DNA from: Rhyacichthys aspro
Lineage: Eukaryota; Chordata; Actinopteri; Gobiiformes; Rhyacichthyidae
Direction: 5' to 3'
Length of the DNA: 64,000 nucleotides
Assembly: GCA_036850595.1 (NCBI GenBank)
Contig: CM072163.1
Span: 1,354,525-1,418,524, forward strand
Part shown: one piece after another, positions 21,832-34,349 of the stretch
Numbering within the stretch: the first letter of the stretch is position 1
Layout of the letters: each line of letters opens with the position of its first letter
Translations under genes and position numbers: made by a program
Notes under the pieces: model-generated
Database searches by the model: none
Told to the model about the DNA's origin: nothing
Seen by the model: only the letters and a program-made list of their open reading frames with translations

Positions 21832-22910
21832 TTTTAACTTGATTTATTTTGCTAAACTTCTCAGGACTCGTCTCACTCAATATTCACTACAAGCCTCAAA
21901 GTGTCTGAAGTATTACAGTTCGGCGCAGGCTTATTTCATGAAGAGACAAAGTAAATCTGTTGTTTTCCAGTAATTGTAGGTCCCTGAATGCACCCTCAGG
22001 CTCCGCCCACCAGAGCTCCGGCCTGAAAGAAATAGAGAAAAAATTGGTTTTTTTTTTTATCTTTTTAAATAGTTTTTGTAATGCCTCTTCCTTGTGTGCA
22101 ACAATATTAAACATATATATTACATATATATTACATACATATTATACATTTAATACCTGATCAAGCTGTAATAAATTTAATTCTTCAATTGTCATTAAAA
22201 GGTTCAATTTTAATCCATTTAATCTTCTGCAGAAATGAGCCAAAGTTACAACAGTCTCTTGTTATGATTTGGTTTAAAATGTATGAATATGATTCTGTAA
22301 TTTATCTGAGATTTGACTTTATTTAATTGTATTTTCAGTCGCTATGAATAAAGGTGACTTAGACTTAGTTTGATAACTGCTGTTTCTACTCATCACTTTA
22401 TAATTCAATAAAAATATATTAAAATAGTTTTGTGCAGATGATTTTAATCAAATAGAGAAAAATAGATTTATGTGAAACAGTTTTAAAGTCTGTAGTTTTA
22501 ATACGAGCATTTTAAAAACTCAAGGTCTCTTCATATTTCGTGATATTTCAAGTTATCTTAACAATAAATCATGTAAAACTGGAAAAAATGCTTAAAAATA
22601 TGTAAAGGATGAATCACAAACAACTTTTGTCAATGAAACTTAGGTTTAACTTAAAATTCTAAAAGTTTGTAATTAAAAAAATCAGAAACAGAAAAAGCTT
22701 TGAAAGTGTAATTATTGTTGCTCTGATACAAGACAAATACAACTAAACATAGACTTAAACACAACAATCAAAATATACTCAAACAAATAAAAAATATGCT
22801 GCAAATAGATTTGTTATAGTTCAGTTCTGTTAATTGTTCAAGAGTAATTACACTTGAATTTGAGTTTAAAAAAGTTCCAGATCAGACCAAACCTGGAGAA
22901 ACTCTGAAGG
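21832..22910. other. AT-rich spacer after the TRIM gene
   Basis: AT-rich sequence with an AATAAA at about 22347, a plausible TRIM polyadenylation signal. There is a short TACATATATATTACATA stretch near 22110. No gene or clear mobile element is seen. Confidence 0.6.
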
Positions 22911-22914
22911 TCTC

Positions 22915-23256
22915 AGTCCTGTCCATCAGGGGGCAGTCTCAGTCCTGTCCACCAGGGGGCAGTCTCAGTCCTGTCCACCAGGGGGCAGTCTCAGTCCTGT
23001 CCATCAGGGGGCAGTCTCAGTCCTGTCCATCAGGGGGCAGTCTCAGTCCTGTCCATCAGGGGGGCCTCCCCCCCCCCCCCCCCGGGCCCCCCCCCCCCCC
23101 CCCGGCCCCCCCCCCCCCCCCCCCCCCCTCAGTCCTGTCCATCAGGGGGCAGTCTCAGTCCTGTCCATCAGGGGGCAGTCTCAGTCCTGTCCATCAGGGG
23201 GCAGTCTCAGTCCTGTCCATCAGGGGGCAGTCTCAGTCCTGTCCACCAGGGGGCAG
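22915..23256 (+). repeat. CTCF-motif-like 26-bp minisatellite before zinc-finger gene A
   Basis: At least eleven tandem copies of a unit of about 26 bp carrying GTCCATCAGGGGGCAGTCTC or GTCCACCAGGGGGCAG. The unit nearest the promoter (23243-23256) is CCACCAGGGGGCAG, which fits the CTCF core consensus. A poly-C block interrupts the array. Confidence 0.9.
23060..23128. other. Poly-C block inside the minisatellite, likely assembly artefact
   Basis: About 65 bases of almost pure C with a few G replace several repeat units. Neither flank nor any of the other five arrays has such a tract. A consensus or gap-filling error over the G-rich repeat is the simplest explanation. Confidence 0.7.
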
Positions 23257-23390
23257 TGTTTGTGTCTGATCCAAATGAAGAAGAAGAAGAGTGTCTCTGT
23301 GAACGGCTGCTGTCTGTGGCGTTAGCTCCGAACAGATCTGACACAAAGAGCCCAAAGAGGAGCCTTAAAGCGGACAGAGCGCAGTGAAAC
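23257..23390 (+). promoter_or_regulatory. Conserved promoter / 5' leader of zinc-finger gene A
   Basis: About 135 bp, almost identical in six places in the window, between the minisatellite and the MAEVKLKEE start codon. It contains a 16-codon upstream open frame (ATG at about 23275, TAG at about 23323) followed by AGATCTGACACAAAG and CTTAAAGCGGACAGAGCGCA. There is no TATA box. The transcription start is unknown. Confidence 0.6.
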
Positions 23391-25404
23391 ATGGCAGAAG
23401 TGAAGCTGAAGGAGGAGCTGGAGCTGTGGGAGCCCGCGGAGGTGGACAACAGGTGAGTTTAGAGCCGCTAGAGGACGCTGTCACAACTAAACCCTCACAC
23501 ACTTTATCAAACACACACAGGACTTTAAACTGTCTCCACACAATAGTTCAACCTCTGTCAACAGGGTTTTCATCAGGATCAGGTTTAATGTGGAGAGAAA
23601 TAATCGCAGTAATATCTGGACCTTATTCTGACTTGGGCTGCAACAACTAATTGGATTAATTGATTATAATCGATTATTAAAATAATCATCAACTGATTTG
23701 TTAATGGATTAATGTTTATCTGAGTCATTGATAAACTCTGAGAGGAGGTTTTATTAAAGACACATCAGTAAATCCATCTTTATGTGTCTTTATTCTCAGT
23801 CTGTGGCTTCATCTGCTTCAGATTCTGTAAAAATGTATGTGATTGTTTTGTTTATTATCATCAGTGTTAAACAGGAACAATAAAACCTCTTGTCTGTGTT
23901 CGTCCTCCAGGTCCCACACATTTACACACTTCACTATAGATTATTTATCAATTAATTGAAAAAATCTGATTGGTCAGAGATAATCATTAGTTGCAGCTCT
24001 AACTATAACGACAGAATCAGTTTTATTATTGGTCCAACAGGAGGAAGGGACTGGGTCTGAGCGGTTAAAACCTGTGTTTAAAATCAAAATGACTGAGTGC
24101 ATCAGTTTTATCCCTGTTTTTATTCTTTTATTCTCTCACAGTTTGGCTGCTCGGATCAAAAAGGAGGCAGACGGCAAAGGTAAGAAAAAGAACTCTAAAA
24201 ATGCAGTGTGTGGATGTCATCGTTTGTAAAATCAGTCCTTTTTATTCTGTCTCCTGCAGGTGTTCAGAGACTAACTGAGTCCGGTCCCAGTCTGGTCCAG
24301 ATTAAAGATGAACCAGTGGAGCTCAGCATCAAACAGGAGCCGCTCCAGGAGTTCCCATTCATCCGTGTCATTGTGAAGAGTGAGGACGAGGAAGACGAGT
24401 CCTCTGTGCTTCATCAAACACCGACTGAAGAGAACAGAGAGGAAACAAACGGAGCACAACCAGCTCTAGAAACACATTCAGAGAGAGACGGACAAACTGA
24501 GGATTCCTCTGACACTGACGACTCTGAAGACTGGACTCCTTCGACTCAAATAAAAACACGAGTTAACGAAGAGCAGAGTGACCCAGCTCAGGTTCAGAGT
24601 TTAAACAGAGCTGTGAGTGAAACTAAACGGCACAAATGCTCCGAATGTGGAAAGACGTTAAAGCATAAGGTGAGTTTAAAGAGACACATGTTGCTTCACA
24701 CAGGACAGAGACCCTTCAAGTGTTCAGTTTGTGCAAAGGATTTTACACAAAAGACTCATTTGAAACTCCACATGAGAACACACACAGGAGAGAGACCTTA
24801 CAGCTGTTCGTTTTGTGAGAAAACATTTGCAGAAAAAAACACCCTTAAGTCTCACGTAAGACTCCACACCGGAGAGAAACCGTATTATTGTTCCATTTGT
24901 AACCATCGTTTTACACAGAATTATCTGAAGATCCACATGGCGTGTCACACCGGAGAGAAGCCCTTCAGCTGTTCAGAATGCGGAAAAACATTCGCTCAAA
25001 ACAAAGGTTTACGAGAGCACTCATTAATTCACGACAGAGAAAGGCCGTTTGAGTGCTCGGTTTGTAAGAAAACATTTTCACGAAGAGATCACCTGAATTC
25101 ACACGTGTTGATTCACTCTGGAGAGAAACCCTTCAGGTGTTCAGTCTGTGAGAAAACATTTTCAAAACAGAGTAATCTCAACGCGCACATGTTTGTTCAC
25201 TCAGGCGGGAAATCCTTCAACTGTTCGCTTTGTGAAAAACAGTTTTCGAGACAAAATAATTTGAAAAGACACATGGTGGTTCACACAGGAGAGAGACCTT
25301 TCAGCTGTTCAGTTTGTGACAAAACGTTTCTGAGACAAACTCGGCTCAAAAAACACATGTTAATTCATAAAGAGGTAGAAAAGTCAGATCAGAATCATCT
25401 CTAA
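23391..25404 (+). CDS. Zinc-finger gene A: C2H2 protein with nine fingers
   Basis: Predicted nuclear DNA-binding protein of 414 residues. Exons 23391-23452, 24142-24179, 24260-25404 join in phase. Exon 1 gives MAEVKLKEELELWEPAEVDN and exon 2 gives SLAARIKKEADGK. Exon 3 opens with the shared acidic module (IKDEP, IKQEP, FIRVIVKSEDEEDESS, SSDTDDSEDWTPS). Nine C2H2 fingers follow, joined mainly by TGERP/TGEKP linkers, from HKCSECGKTLKHK to TFLRQTRLKKHMLIH. The fourth finger (FTQNYLKIHMACH) is one residue short between Cys and His. No KRAB, SCAN or BTB domain is seen. The protein ends DQNHL without the K-P-V repeat tail of its paralogues. AATAAA lies at about 25410. DNA target and role are unknown; transcriptional repression is a guess from the SUMO-like motifs. 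Confidence 0.88.
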
Positions 25405-25672
25405 AATGTAATAAAGATGTTAAACCTTAGAGAAAAAGAGGAGTTACAAACAAGGACCTGAGACTCTGTCGGAGCAGAAGTCCATATTTGGTCGAGCATT
25501 TCCAGAAATATTCATGTTTCTACTGTTTTTAGTTCATTTTTGACTTTCTCTGTCATAACACTAAAGGGAATCATGAATAAACTCTGGGCATCGTTAATGA
25601 GTTTCCTTCTGTTTGTCAAATTATTATTAAAGAGTAGCTGTAAGAGTTTAAATTAGGATTAGGATATGACCA
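25405..25672. other. Short spacer between zinc-finger genes A and B
   Basis: Contains the polyadenylation signal of gene A (about 25410) and no other recognisable feature. Confidence 0.6.
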
Positions 25673-25783
25673 CCAGGGGCAGTCTCAGTCCTGTCCATCA
25701 GGGGCAGTCTCAGTCCTGTCCATCAGGGGCAGTCTCAGTCCTGTCCATCAGGGGCAGTCTCAGTCCTGTCCACCAGGGGGCAG
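25673..25783 (+). repeat. CTCF-motif-like minisatellite before gene B (short, decayed)
   Basis: Five units. Four carry GGGGCAG with one G fewer than the CTCF-like core. Only the promoter-proximal unit (25770-25783, CCACCAGGGGGCAG) is perfect. Confidence 0.9.
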
Positions 25784-25917
25784 TGTTTGTGTCTGATCCA
25801 AATGAAGAAGAAGAAGAGTGTCTCTGTGAACGGCTGCTGTCTGTGGCGTTAGCTCCGAACAGATCTGACACAAAGAGCCCAAAGAGGAGCCTTAAAGCGG
25901 ACAGAGCGCAGTGAAAC
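25784..25917 (+). promoter_or_regulatory. Conserved promoter / leader of gene B
   Basis: Same module as at gene A, including the 16-codon upstream open frame, directly before the MAEVKLKEE start codon. Confidence 0.6.
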
Positions 25918-28114
25918 ATGGCAGAAGTGAAGCTGAAGGAGGAGCTGGAGCTGTGGGAGCCCGCGGAGGTGGACAACAGGTGAGTTTAGAGCCGCTAGAG
26001 GACGCTGTCACAACTAAACCCTGCGCAACTCCTTTTTCTACGGTGGCCCGGAAGTACAAAACTAATGTACAACATATGAAACGTTCTTATCTTTTTTACA
26101 TTTTACTGAACAAAGAACTTTTACAAATGTCAAAACAAATTTACAAGACACATTTTCAACACAAAATTAGAAAAGGCAGAACATTTTAACAAGCATTAAA
26201 TCAAATGTTCAAAATAGAAAAGAGAATATGTGAATCTGTGATCAGGTTTTAATTCGGATTAGGTTTCATTTGGAGGAAGAAGAACGACTGTTTTAATTGT
26301 GCAATAATATCTGCAGGTTGACTGTATGTTTTTCTAAATAAAACAAAGTTTAATTCCATAAAACAAAAAGAGAAATATCTAGTGTTCTTGACTTTTTGCA
26401 GTCATCATTTATTTATTGTCTCCAAAGACATAAAAACTCTGTGGATGTGGTTAGACTCTAGGCTGAGTAACATTTATTCATTTATATATATTCATGTGTT
26501 TCTGTCGCTTGTGTTTGTGTTCCTTCTGTTTCAGTTCAGTGGGTCAGATCCACGAGGATTCAGGACGAGGTAAAAGAGTCTCAAAGAGAGGAGAAAGAGT
26601 CCCAGAATCACCATGTAAATATTACTTTGAAAGCTGCACCAAAGGTATATTTCATGAACCAATCTGTGATTTCTACCTGAGATTTAGCTCATATTATTAA
26701 AGCCAATAGTATAATTCTGAGACTTGTACTTTATTTTGAAAAGTTTAAACAGTTTGTACCTGATATATATATTTTTCTAGTTGTGAAAATGGTTTAAACT
26801 CAAATATATTATTTGAAAATAAATAATGTGTAAAAGAAATCAGTCTTTCTGATCCATCTACTGTTTATTCTGAGGGATTGTAACAGATGAGAACCTCTAT
26901 TCAGGAACAGAAAACCTTGGAGCGCTCCCATTGGTCGACACCGGCTTGTCACGTGAACAAATGGAATGATCATATTAGCCAACTATTGATTCTTTCCTCT
27001 GCCTCCTGCAGGTGTTCAGTCCGGTCCCAGTCTGGTCCAGATTAAAGATGAACCAGATCTGATCAAACAGGAGCCGCTCCAGGAGTTCCCATTCATCCGT
27101 GTCATTGTGAAGAGTGAGGACGAGGAAGACGAGTCCTCTGTGCTTCATCAAACACCGACTGAAGAGAACAGAGAGGAAACAAACGGAGCACAACCAGCTC
27201 TAGAAACACATTCAGAGAGAGACGGACAAACTGAGGATTCCTCTGACACTGACGACTCTGAAGACTGGACTCCTTCGACTCAAATAAAAACACGAGTTAA
27301 CGAAGAGCAGAGTGACCCAGCTCAGGTTCAGAGTTTAAATAGAGCTGTGAGTGACACAGGGCAGAGACCTTTCAAGTGTTCAGTTTGTCCAAAGGCTTTT
27401 TCACAGGTGGGTCATCTAAAAATCCACCTGAAAACACACTCCGTCGGACCGTTCTGCTGCTGGATCTGTAAGAAAACATTCACAAGGAAGGCTACGCTAA
27501 AGTCACACATCAGAAATCACACTTTAGATGGGTCCTTCAGCTGTTCAGAATGTGGCAAAGCATTCTCTCAAAACAAACTCTTGTGGGCGCACATGTCAGT
27601 TCACAACACAGAAAAGCTGTTTGAGTGCTCAGTTTGTAAGAAAACGTTCACTCGACAAGGTAACCTCAGGTCGCACATGTTGACTCACTCAGAAGAGAAG
27701 CCCTTCAGCTGCTCAGTCTGTCAGAAAATGTTTTCAAGAGACAGTTATCTGAAGAAACACATGTTCGTCGTTCACACGAGAGAGAAACCTTTCAGCTGTT
27801 CAGATTGTGAGAAAACGTTTTTGAGTGAGAGTCAGCTCCAGACTCACGTGTTGAGTCACTCGGGAGAGAAGCCTTTCAGCTGTTCGTTCTGTGAGAAAAG
27901 GTTTTTGAGGCAAACAAATCTGAACAAACACATGTTAACTCACTCTGAGGAGAAGCCTTACAGCTGCTCAGTTTGTGACAAAAGCTTCTTCAGACAGTGT
28001 CACCTCAGTAAACACATGTCACAGCACAGAATCCAACCAAAACCTGTTCAAATCCAACCAAAACCTGTTCAAACCCAACCAAACCTTGTTCAAATTCACC
28101 AAAAAACGGTTTAA
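25918..28114 (+). CDS. Zinc-finger gene B: C2H2 protein with eight fingers and repeat tail
   Basis: 399 residues from exons 25918-25979, 26536-26570 and 27012-28114, all in phase. Exon 2 gives SSVGQIHEDSGRG, unlike gene A. Exon 3 lacks the RLTE residues of its paralogues and has IKDEPDLIKQEP. The first finger of the paralogues is deleted: the text runs from AVSDTGQRPFKC straight into the next finger. Eight fingers remain, including FCCWICKKTFTRKATLKSH and a FERSC-poor set ending CSVCDKSFFRQCHLSKHMSQH. One finger has an extra residue before the last His (HMFVVH). The end is a short tail of three K-P-V-Q-I-Q-like repeats encoded by the 21-bp minisatellite. Role unknown beyond probable sequence-specific DNA binding. 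Confidence 0.85.
26850..26960. repeat. Second copy of the dispersed repeat of 3.4 kb
   Basis: Shares GATCCATCTACTGTTTATTC, GAGAACCTCTATTCAGGAAC and CGCTCCCATTGGTCGACAC with the crtc2 intron copy. It lies in intron 2 of gene B. Confidence 0.75.
28033..28114 (+). repeat. Minisatellite-encoded C-terminal tail of gene B
   Basis: Four decayed 21-bp units (AAACCTGTTCAAATCCAACC type) are read in the K-P-V-Q-I-Q frame up to the stop codon. Confidence 0.85.
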
Positions 28115-30224
28115 ATCCCCAAAACTAGGGCATTGTTCTAAGAAACTAGTTAATCCCACCTTGGATCTGTCTAATAAATGACTGAGAACAAATGGCACAG
28201 ATTCACAAAGAGCTAAAGACCAACAACAGAAGAGTGGAGTCTGTTTTAAATCAATATCACAGAGTTTTTTAATCCATTGATCTCAACATGAAACGGATGA
28301 TAAACCTGTTTTGAGAACAATGCTGTTTCATTTAATCTTGGTAAATACTCCACACAGACTGATGGTTGGAGAGGGCTAGCAGCTTGTTCTCCACACATTT
28401 GACTTTTTTTTGTTGGTGTCTGTGAACTGTTGTGTGATTGGTCAGAAGTTTGAAGTGGGCGTGGCTAATGTGGAAAGGCCAGGTTCTTTTGGAGAATGTC
28501 CCAGACTTTTCATGACTTTATGGTTCTCTGTTCGTTTGAGCAGACACTTCTTTTTCTCCTCGACACCTTCAGCTCATTTTGGTTTCTATCCTTCCAACAA
28601 AAACCTGTTCAAATCCAACTAAAACCTGTTCAAATCCAACAAAAACCTGTTTCAAACACACATGCACACCCACAGGAGCGTCTCTGAACACGCGTGTCAC
28701 ATGTCGGAGGAAGAGGACTGTAGCGTCGAAGGATGCTGTGATACGTGAAAGGAGCCTTGAAGGAGGGGGTCCCGAGGGCTCACGTCCACAGCATCAGATC
28801 TGCTGAAGAAGAAGCTGCTGATGGTGGGAGCCTGCTCTGCTCACGTCCAGAGACAGACACTCCAGGTTCGTCTTCACAGAGACACAAACAAAGGAAAGTG
28901 CTTCTCCTGATCACAGCACATGGAGACGTGAGACGACCTACAGCGTCGTCCTGGACAACAACAACAAAGGTTCACAGCCTCCACAAGGTACCGCAGTTTT
29001 TTAAGAAATTCCTTGCCACTCATTATTTTAATCCAAAAATGTTTATTTGGTAACGTTTTTAATTTCTTACAGTCAGACCAACGTTTTTGAGTGTTTTACC
29101 TCGACATGAGTTGCTGATGCCCCTGATGCAGCTCCGTTCTGCCCCGAGCCCGTCTCCTGGTCCTGGACGTCCAGCAGGACTCGTGGACCTGCCCTTGACC
29201 TTCGGACGCTTCACGCTCGAGGAAACGCTGTAGATTCTGCACAAACGACAGCAGAACAGCTTCAAGTGCAGCAAATGCAGTTGGTTTATTTGCAAAAGTC
29301 ACAGATGTGATCACATATTGTCCATTATGCACCTGAACAACAGCTTGTGATAAAAATACTGAATAAATGTGCTGTTCAAAGTGAATGAACTAGTTTTAAG
29401 AATAGTTCACAAGATTGTTTTTACGAGCTACAGTTTGTACCACGTCATGCTGTAAATGTAAATGAGGCCTAATTTTGTATATTTAATAAAAAATGACCAA
29501 TAATTCTGAATAAAATATGAAAATACAAATCAGTGTGTTGGTCTTGAGTTGCCCAAAAAGTGAGAACATAAATAGTTAATTTCCCAGGATCTGGGACCTG
29601 CTGGAGGTAAAAGAGAGAAAACGTGACTCTTGGTGTTATATATAATAATATATATATATCATTATTATATATAATCCCTGACTGGCAGAGGGTACTTGGG
29701 TAATTGAAGATATTAGTCAGGTGCTCCTCCGTAAAGCCCCAGGTGCTGTGTGTGGAAGAGGGCTCAGGAGATGACTGGTCAGAAGTGTTTACTGGTTTTA
29801 TGGCTGAACTGGTTCCAATGGTTTGAGAAGAAAAGGGCCAGAAGCCAAGAGGCCAATCCTAAAGGTTCAGAATCTCAGAGAATGTTCAAGAAGCCTCGTT
29901 CGAGCTCAACCACAGTCTTTCAGACTCCTCCCACTGCAGTTCTTCTTTCTGTGCTGTTTTATGAAAGTACATATGAATCTAGAGATGGGCCCTCGTCCGT
30001 CTCTAGGATCAACCACATCGTCCTAAAAACAGTCTAATGTCATCTACACGAGGGTTTCAAACTGAAACAGAGAAAATACAGGTGTCCAAGAGATTCAGTG
30101 ATAATCATCAACTCTAAACGCAAAACATGGACTTATTCTCTGCATTTAATCTTTTCAGAACATTATAAGTACATTATAGACACATGAGGATTTATGGGTA
30201 AAGTCTCCACTCCAACAGACTAGT
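28115..30224. other. 2.1-kb spacer after gene B, no clear gene
   Basis: Contains two to three 21-bp minisatellite units at 28595-28650, an AT palindrome (TATATAATAATATATATATA) near 29640-29685 and some GC-richer sequence at 28660-29330. An opposite-strand open frame at 29096-29332 (starting MHNGQYVITSVTFANK) has fairly even composition but no family I recognise and no visible partner exon. I leave it uncalled. Confidence 0.5.
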
Positions 30225-30613
30225 AGTCTCAGTCCTGTCCATCAGGGGGCGGTCTCAGTCCTGTCCACCAGGGGCAGTCTCAGTCCTGTCCATCAGGGGG
30301 CAGTCTCAGTCCTGTCCACCGGGGGGCAGTCTCAGTCCTGTCCACCAGGGGGCGGTCTCAGTCCTGTCCATCAGGGGGCAGTCTCAGTCCTGTCCATCAG
30401 GGGGCAGTCTCAGTCCTGTCCATCAGGGGGCAGTCTCAGTCCTGTCCATCAGGGGGCAGTCTCAGTCCTGTCCATCAGGGGGCAGTCTCAGTCCTGTCCA
30501 CCAGGGGGCAGTCTCAGTCCTGTCCATCAGGGGCAGTCTCAGTCCTGTCCATCAGGGGCAGTCTCAGTCCTGTCCATCAGGGGGCAGTCTCAGTCCTGTC
30601 CACCAGGGGGCAG
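30225..30613 (+). repeat. CTCF-motif-like minisatellite before gene C (longest array)
   Basis: About fifteen units of about 26 bp, mixing CCATCAGGGGGCAG, CCACCAGGGGGCAG, CCACCAGGGGGCGG and shortened GGGGCAG forms. The promoter-proximal unit (30600-30613) is CCACCAGGGGGCAG. Confidence 0.92.
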
Positions 30614-30747
30614 TGTTTGTGTCTGATCCAAATGAAGAAGAAGAAGAGTGTCTCTGTGAACGGCTGCTGTCTGTGGCGTTAGCTCCGAACAGATCTGACA
30701 CAAAGAGCCCAAAGAGGAGCCTTAAAGCGGACAGAGCGCAGTGAAAC
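30614..30747 (+). promoter_or_regulatory. Conserved promoter / leader of gene C
   Basis: Same module and upstream open frame as at gene A, ending at the MAEVKLKEE start codon. Confidence 0.6.
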
Positions 30748-33700
30748 ATGGCAGAAGTGAAGCTGAAGGAGGAGCTGGAGCTGTGGGAGCCCGCGGAGGT
30801 GGACAACAGGTGAGTTTAGAGCCGCTAGAGGACGCTGTCACAACTAAACCCTCACACACTTTATCAAACACACACAGGACTTTAAACTGTCTCCACACAA
30901 TAGTTCAACCTCTGTCAACAGGGTTTTCATCAGGATTATCTTCAGAGAAACATTTTAAAGCGTTATTTCTCCGTGGATAGTGGTTGGTGATAAAGGACAG
31001 TGGGGTCTCACCCAGAACATGGTCTTTTCTCGTGTTTCATTTATAAATGACAAATGTCTGGTTGTTAATGCAGTATTCAGTTCAGTCTAAAGCAAACTGT
31101 GATGCCTCTAAATGTGAGTCAGTTGCACTCAAACCTTCTGATTTGATCTTATTTTAGAAAACAGTAGATTTATTGCAGCCCTGGCGTTCCCTTTTTTAAT
31201 GCTGTTTTTCTCCTTTCTTCTCTTACAGTCTCATCGAGGAGACAGACAGCAAAGGTAACACACAAGTACAGCTCAGATTGGTGCTTTGTGTAAATGTTTG
31301 TTGAGAAGTGTATTTTTTCTGGTGTATTTTGGTGAACCACTCAAGGCTTTGTCTGGATGCTCTCAGAGATCCACCGTGAGACACTGAGACTTAAATCATG
31401 TCTCCAACCTGCTCCTGCAGCTGTTACCTTCCAGCGTCAGAATCCACACCTCCTCGTCTCTCGGGACAGACTCCTGTGTCTCGCTGCAGAAGAACGAGAG
31501 AAGGTGGTGTCACGGCTTGTGTTCAGTTTGATAATGAGCCACAGATTTGGGCTTCGCACTCGTTTTTTTGAGCCAAAGTGAGTCCGTCTGTTGCTGTTGG
31601 ATCCTGGAGGACGGTTCTCTGGAGTTTTTACTGCAGCTCTGGTCGTTGCACCAGGTTCAAACATGTCTGGGATCAGTGTTCATTTTCATCATAGTTTTTG
31701 TCAACTACATATTTTTGCATCTGAAATAAAAACTTAATAAAAAGTGATTAATGAAACGAATGAAAAAGAAAATGAACATATTTTATATTTTAGTGACAAA
31801 ATATAGTATATATTGTAGATATAGTAGATAAATTCTGATGATATTTACTCGACTAAAACTAATAAGGATTAGACTAAATAATGACTAAAACTAAATAGCA
31901 TTTTAGTTGAAGGCAATATTAACTCCTGTTGGACTGGCTCTCATCATTTTTGAGCAGTTTTTCGAGGCGCCAACGTGAGCCAACTCCAGAGCTGATTATA
32001 ATGACTTGTGTGTCCCTGTGAAATATGTTTCTCGGGGTCCGCTCCACCTCCCAAAAACACATTGGTCTGTAATAAAATGATCTCCACGTAACTGGTTGGA
32101 GAGCTCTCCAGAAGGGGGCGCTCCAGCTGTGGTGTGGATCTCTCTGGCGTCATGACAATCCTCAGGAGGTTCACCAACAGCACCACCACATTTTCTGTAA
32201 AAGTAGAGATGAGCAGCTTTTTTCATTATCATTCATTGTTTATTCTGTGTCCTGCAGGTGTTCAGAGACTAACTGAGTCCGGTCCCAGTCTGGTCCAGAT
32301 TAAAGATGAACCAGTGGAGCTCAGCATCAAACAGGAGCCGCTCCAGGAGTTCCCATTCATCCGTGTCATTGTGAAGAGTGAGGACGAGGAAGACGAGTCC
32401 TCTGTGCTTCATCAAACACCGACTGAAGAGAACAGAGAGGAAACAAACGAAGAAGAAAAGTACCTAGATCAAGAATCTGAGAGTGTGGAACCTACTGAGA
32501 ATCTCTCTGACACTGACGACTCTGAAGACTGGACTCCTTTAACTTCTACAAAACAAACAGAAACAGAAACAGAAGTGACTGAAGAGCTGCGTGATCCACC
32601 TGACGACGTACGAGGAGCTGTACATGAAGCAGAAAGTGAAACTAAACAACACAACTGCTCCGAATGTGGAAAGACGTTCCAATATAAAGAAAGTTTAAAG
32701 CGACACATGCTGCTTCACACGGAGCAGGCGCCATTCAGGTGTTCAGTTTGTTCAAGGGATTTTACTTTAGAGTGTTATCTGAAACTGCACATGAGAACCC
32801 ACACCGGAGAGAGACCTTTCAGCTGTTCAGTTTGTAAAAAAGCATTTGCGAGGAACATGACTCTGAAGATTCACATGAGAACGCACACAGGAGAGAAACC
32901 GTACTGTTGTTCTATTTGTAACAAGCGTTTTGCACATCAGAGTTACCTGAAGGTGCACCTGGGACATCACGCAGGAGGAAGACCCTTCATGTGTCCAGAA
33001 TGTGGCAAGAGCTTTCCTGAAAGTACACTTTTACATGCGCACTTATTAGTTCACAGCAAAGAAAGGCCGTACGTTTGTACAGTTTGTAAGAAAACTTTTT
33101 CACGAAGAGGTCACCTTCGGTCGCACATGTTGACTCACACCGGAGAGAAGCCCTTCAGCTGTTCAGTCTGTGACAGAACATTCACAAGACAAAGTTATCT
33201 GAAAGATCACATGTCACTTCACTCTGCAGATAATCCCTTTAACTGCACAGTTTGTAAGAAAACCTTTTCAAGTGAAATAAGTCTCAAGGGACACATGTCT
33301 GTTCACACAAATGAGAAACCTTTCAGTTGTTCGGATTGTGAGGAAACCTTTTCAAAGCAGAGTCATCTCATTAAACACATGTTAATTCATCCGAGAGAGC
33401 GATCCTTCAGCTGTCCAGTTTGTGACAGAACATTTTTGAGAGAAAAAAGTCTCAATACCCACATGTTGTCTCACGAAGAAGAGAAGCCTTACAAATGTCC
33501 AGTTTGTGAGAAAACATTTCTGAGACTTTGTGATCTCAACAAACACACGACAGTTCACAACGAAGAGAAACCCTACAAATGTCCAGTTTGTGAGAAAACA
33601 TTTCTGAGACGCTACTATCTCAATAAACACATGTCTGTTCACAAAACAAAGACACTATTCAACCCTTTAATCAAACCTAAACCTGTTCCAAACCATATAA

Positions 33701-34005
33701 ACCCTGTTGAGAATCTACTAAAACCTGCTCAAACCCAAACAAAACCTGCTCAAACTCAACTAAACCCTGTTCAGTTTCAAATAACACCTGTTCAGACTCA
33801 ACTAAACCTTGTTCAGACTCAGCTAAACCCTTTTCAGATTCAGTTAAATCCTTTTCAAACCCAACTAAACCCTGTTCAAATCCAACTCCAACCTGTTCAA
33901 CCAGAACTAAAACCTGTGTTGATGCAAGTAAATCCTGTTCAGATCCAAATAAAACCAGTCCAAATCCAATCACAATTTGATCAAATCCAAATGAAACCTG
34001 TTTAA
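30748..34005 (+). CDS. Zinc-finger gene C: C2H2 protein with twelve fingers and long repeat tail
   Basis: 611 residues from exons 30748-30809, 31229-31254 and 32258-34005, in phase. Exon 2 gives only SLIEETDSK. After the shared IKDEP/IKQEP/VKSEDEEDE module the text diverges (EEEKYLDQESESVEPTENLS replaces the NGAQPALETHSERD segment), then rejoins SDTDDSEDWTP. Twelve C2H2 fingers run from HNCSECGKTFQYKESLKRHM to TFLRRYYLNKHMSVH, and all Cys and His ligands look present. The last two fingers (YKCPVCEKTFLR) are near duplicates. The C-terminal tail of about 115 residues is a decayed series of K-P-V-Q-T-Q-L / N-P-V-Q-I-Q-L repeats. AATAAA lies at about 34200. It is the longest family member here; targets are unknown. 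Confidence 0.88.
31720..31905. repeat. Dispersed ACTAAAA-rich repeat in gene C intron 2
   Basis: GACTAAAACTAATAAGGATTAGACTAAATAATGAC closely resembles the segment at about 130-180 at the window start. Also similar to 11.1 kb. Likely copies of one mobile family. Confidence 0.6.
33655..34005 (+). repeat. Minisatellite-encoded C-terminal tail of gene C
   Basis: About sixteen decayed 21-bp units in the K-P-V-Q-I-Q-L frame, open to the stop codon. Similar non-coding units follow the stop. Confidence 0.85.
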
Positions 34006-34349
34006 ACTTGTCGTAGTCGTAAAGTCCACAGAAACCTGCTCTGATCCAACTTAAACCTGTTGAAACCCTCTGAGCTCCAGATAAAGCCTTGACAGAAAAC
34101 TGTTTACTTAAGATTGTTGTGTCCTGTCCTCAGCCAAACCCAGTTCTGAGTTATCATTTTTTCTCATTCTTCACTCTGTATATGTAAAAAAAACACTGTA
34201 ATAAAGCAATTAATAAAACCATTCTATTTACTCTTGTTGTGTAGTGTTTTCGTGTTCAACGACAGGAATAAATTCAAGTTGGCAGTTTATTTGGAATCTA
34301 GCATTGCCTTTATTAATGGTCTGTGGGTTGAATTTATGGGAGTCGTTGG

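Noticed and set aside
29059..29332. Minus-strand frames of 78 codons after gene B
   Set aside because: One (MHNGQYVITSVTFANK) has protein-like composition, but no family, splice partner or promoter could be found.
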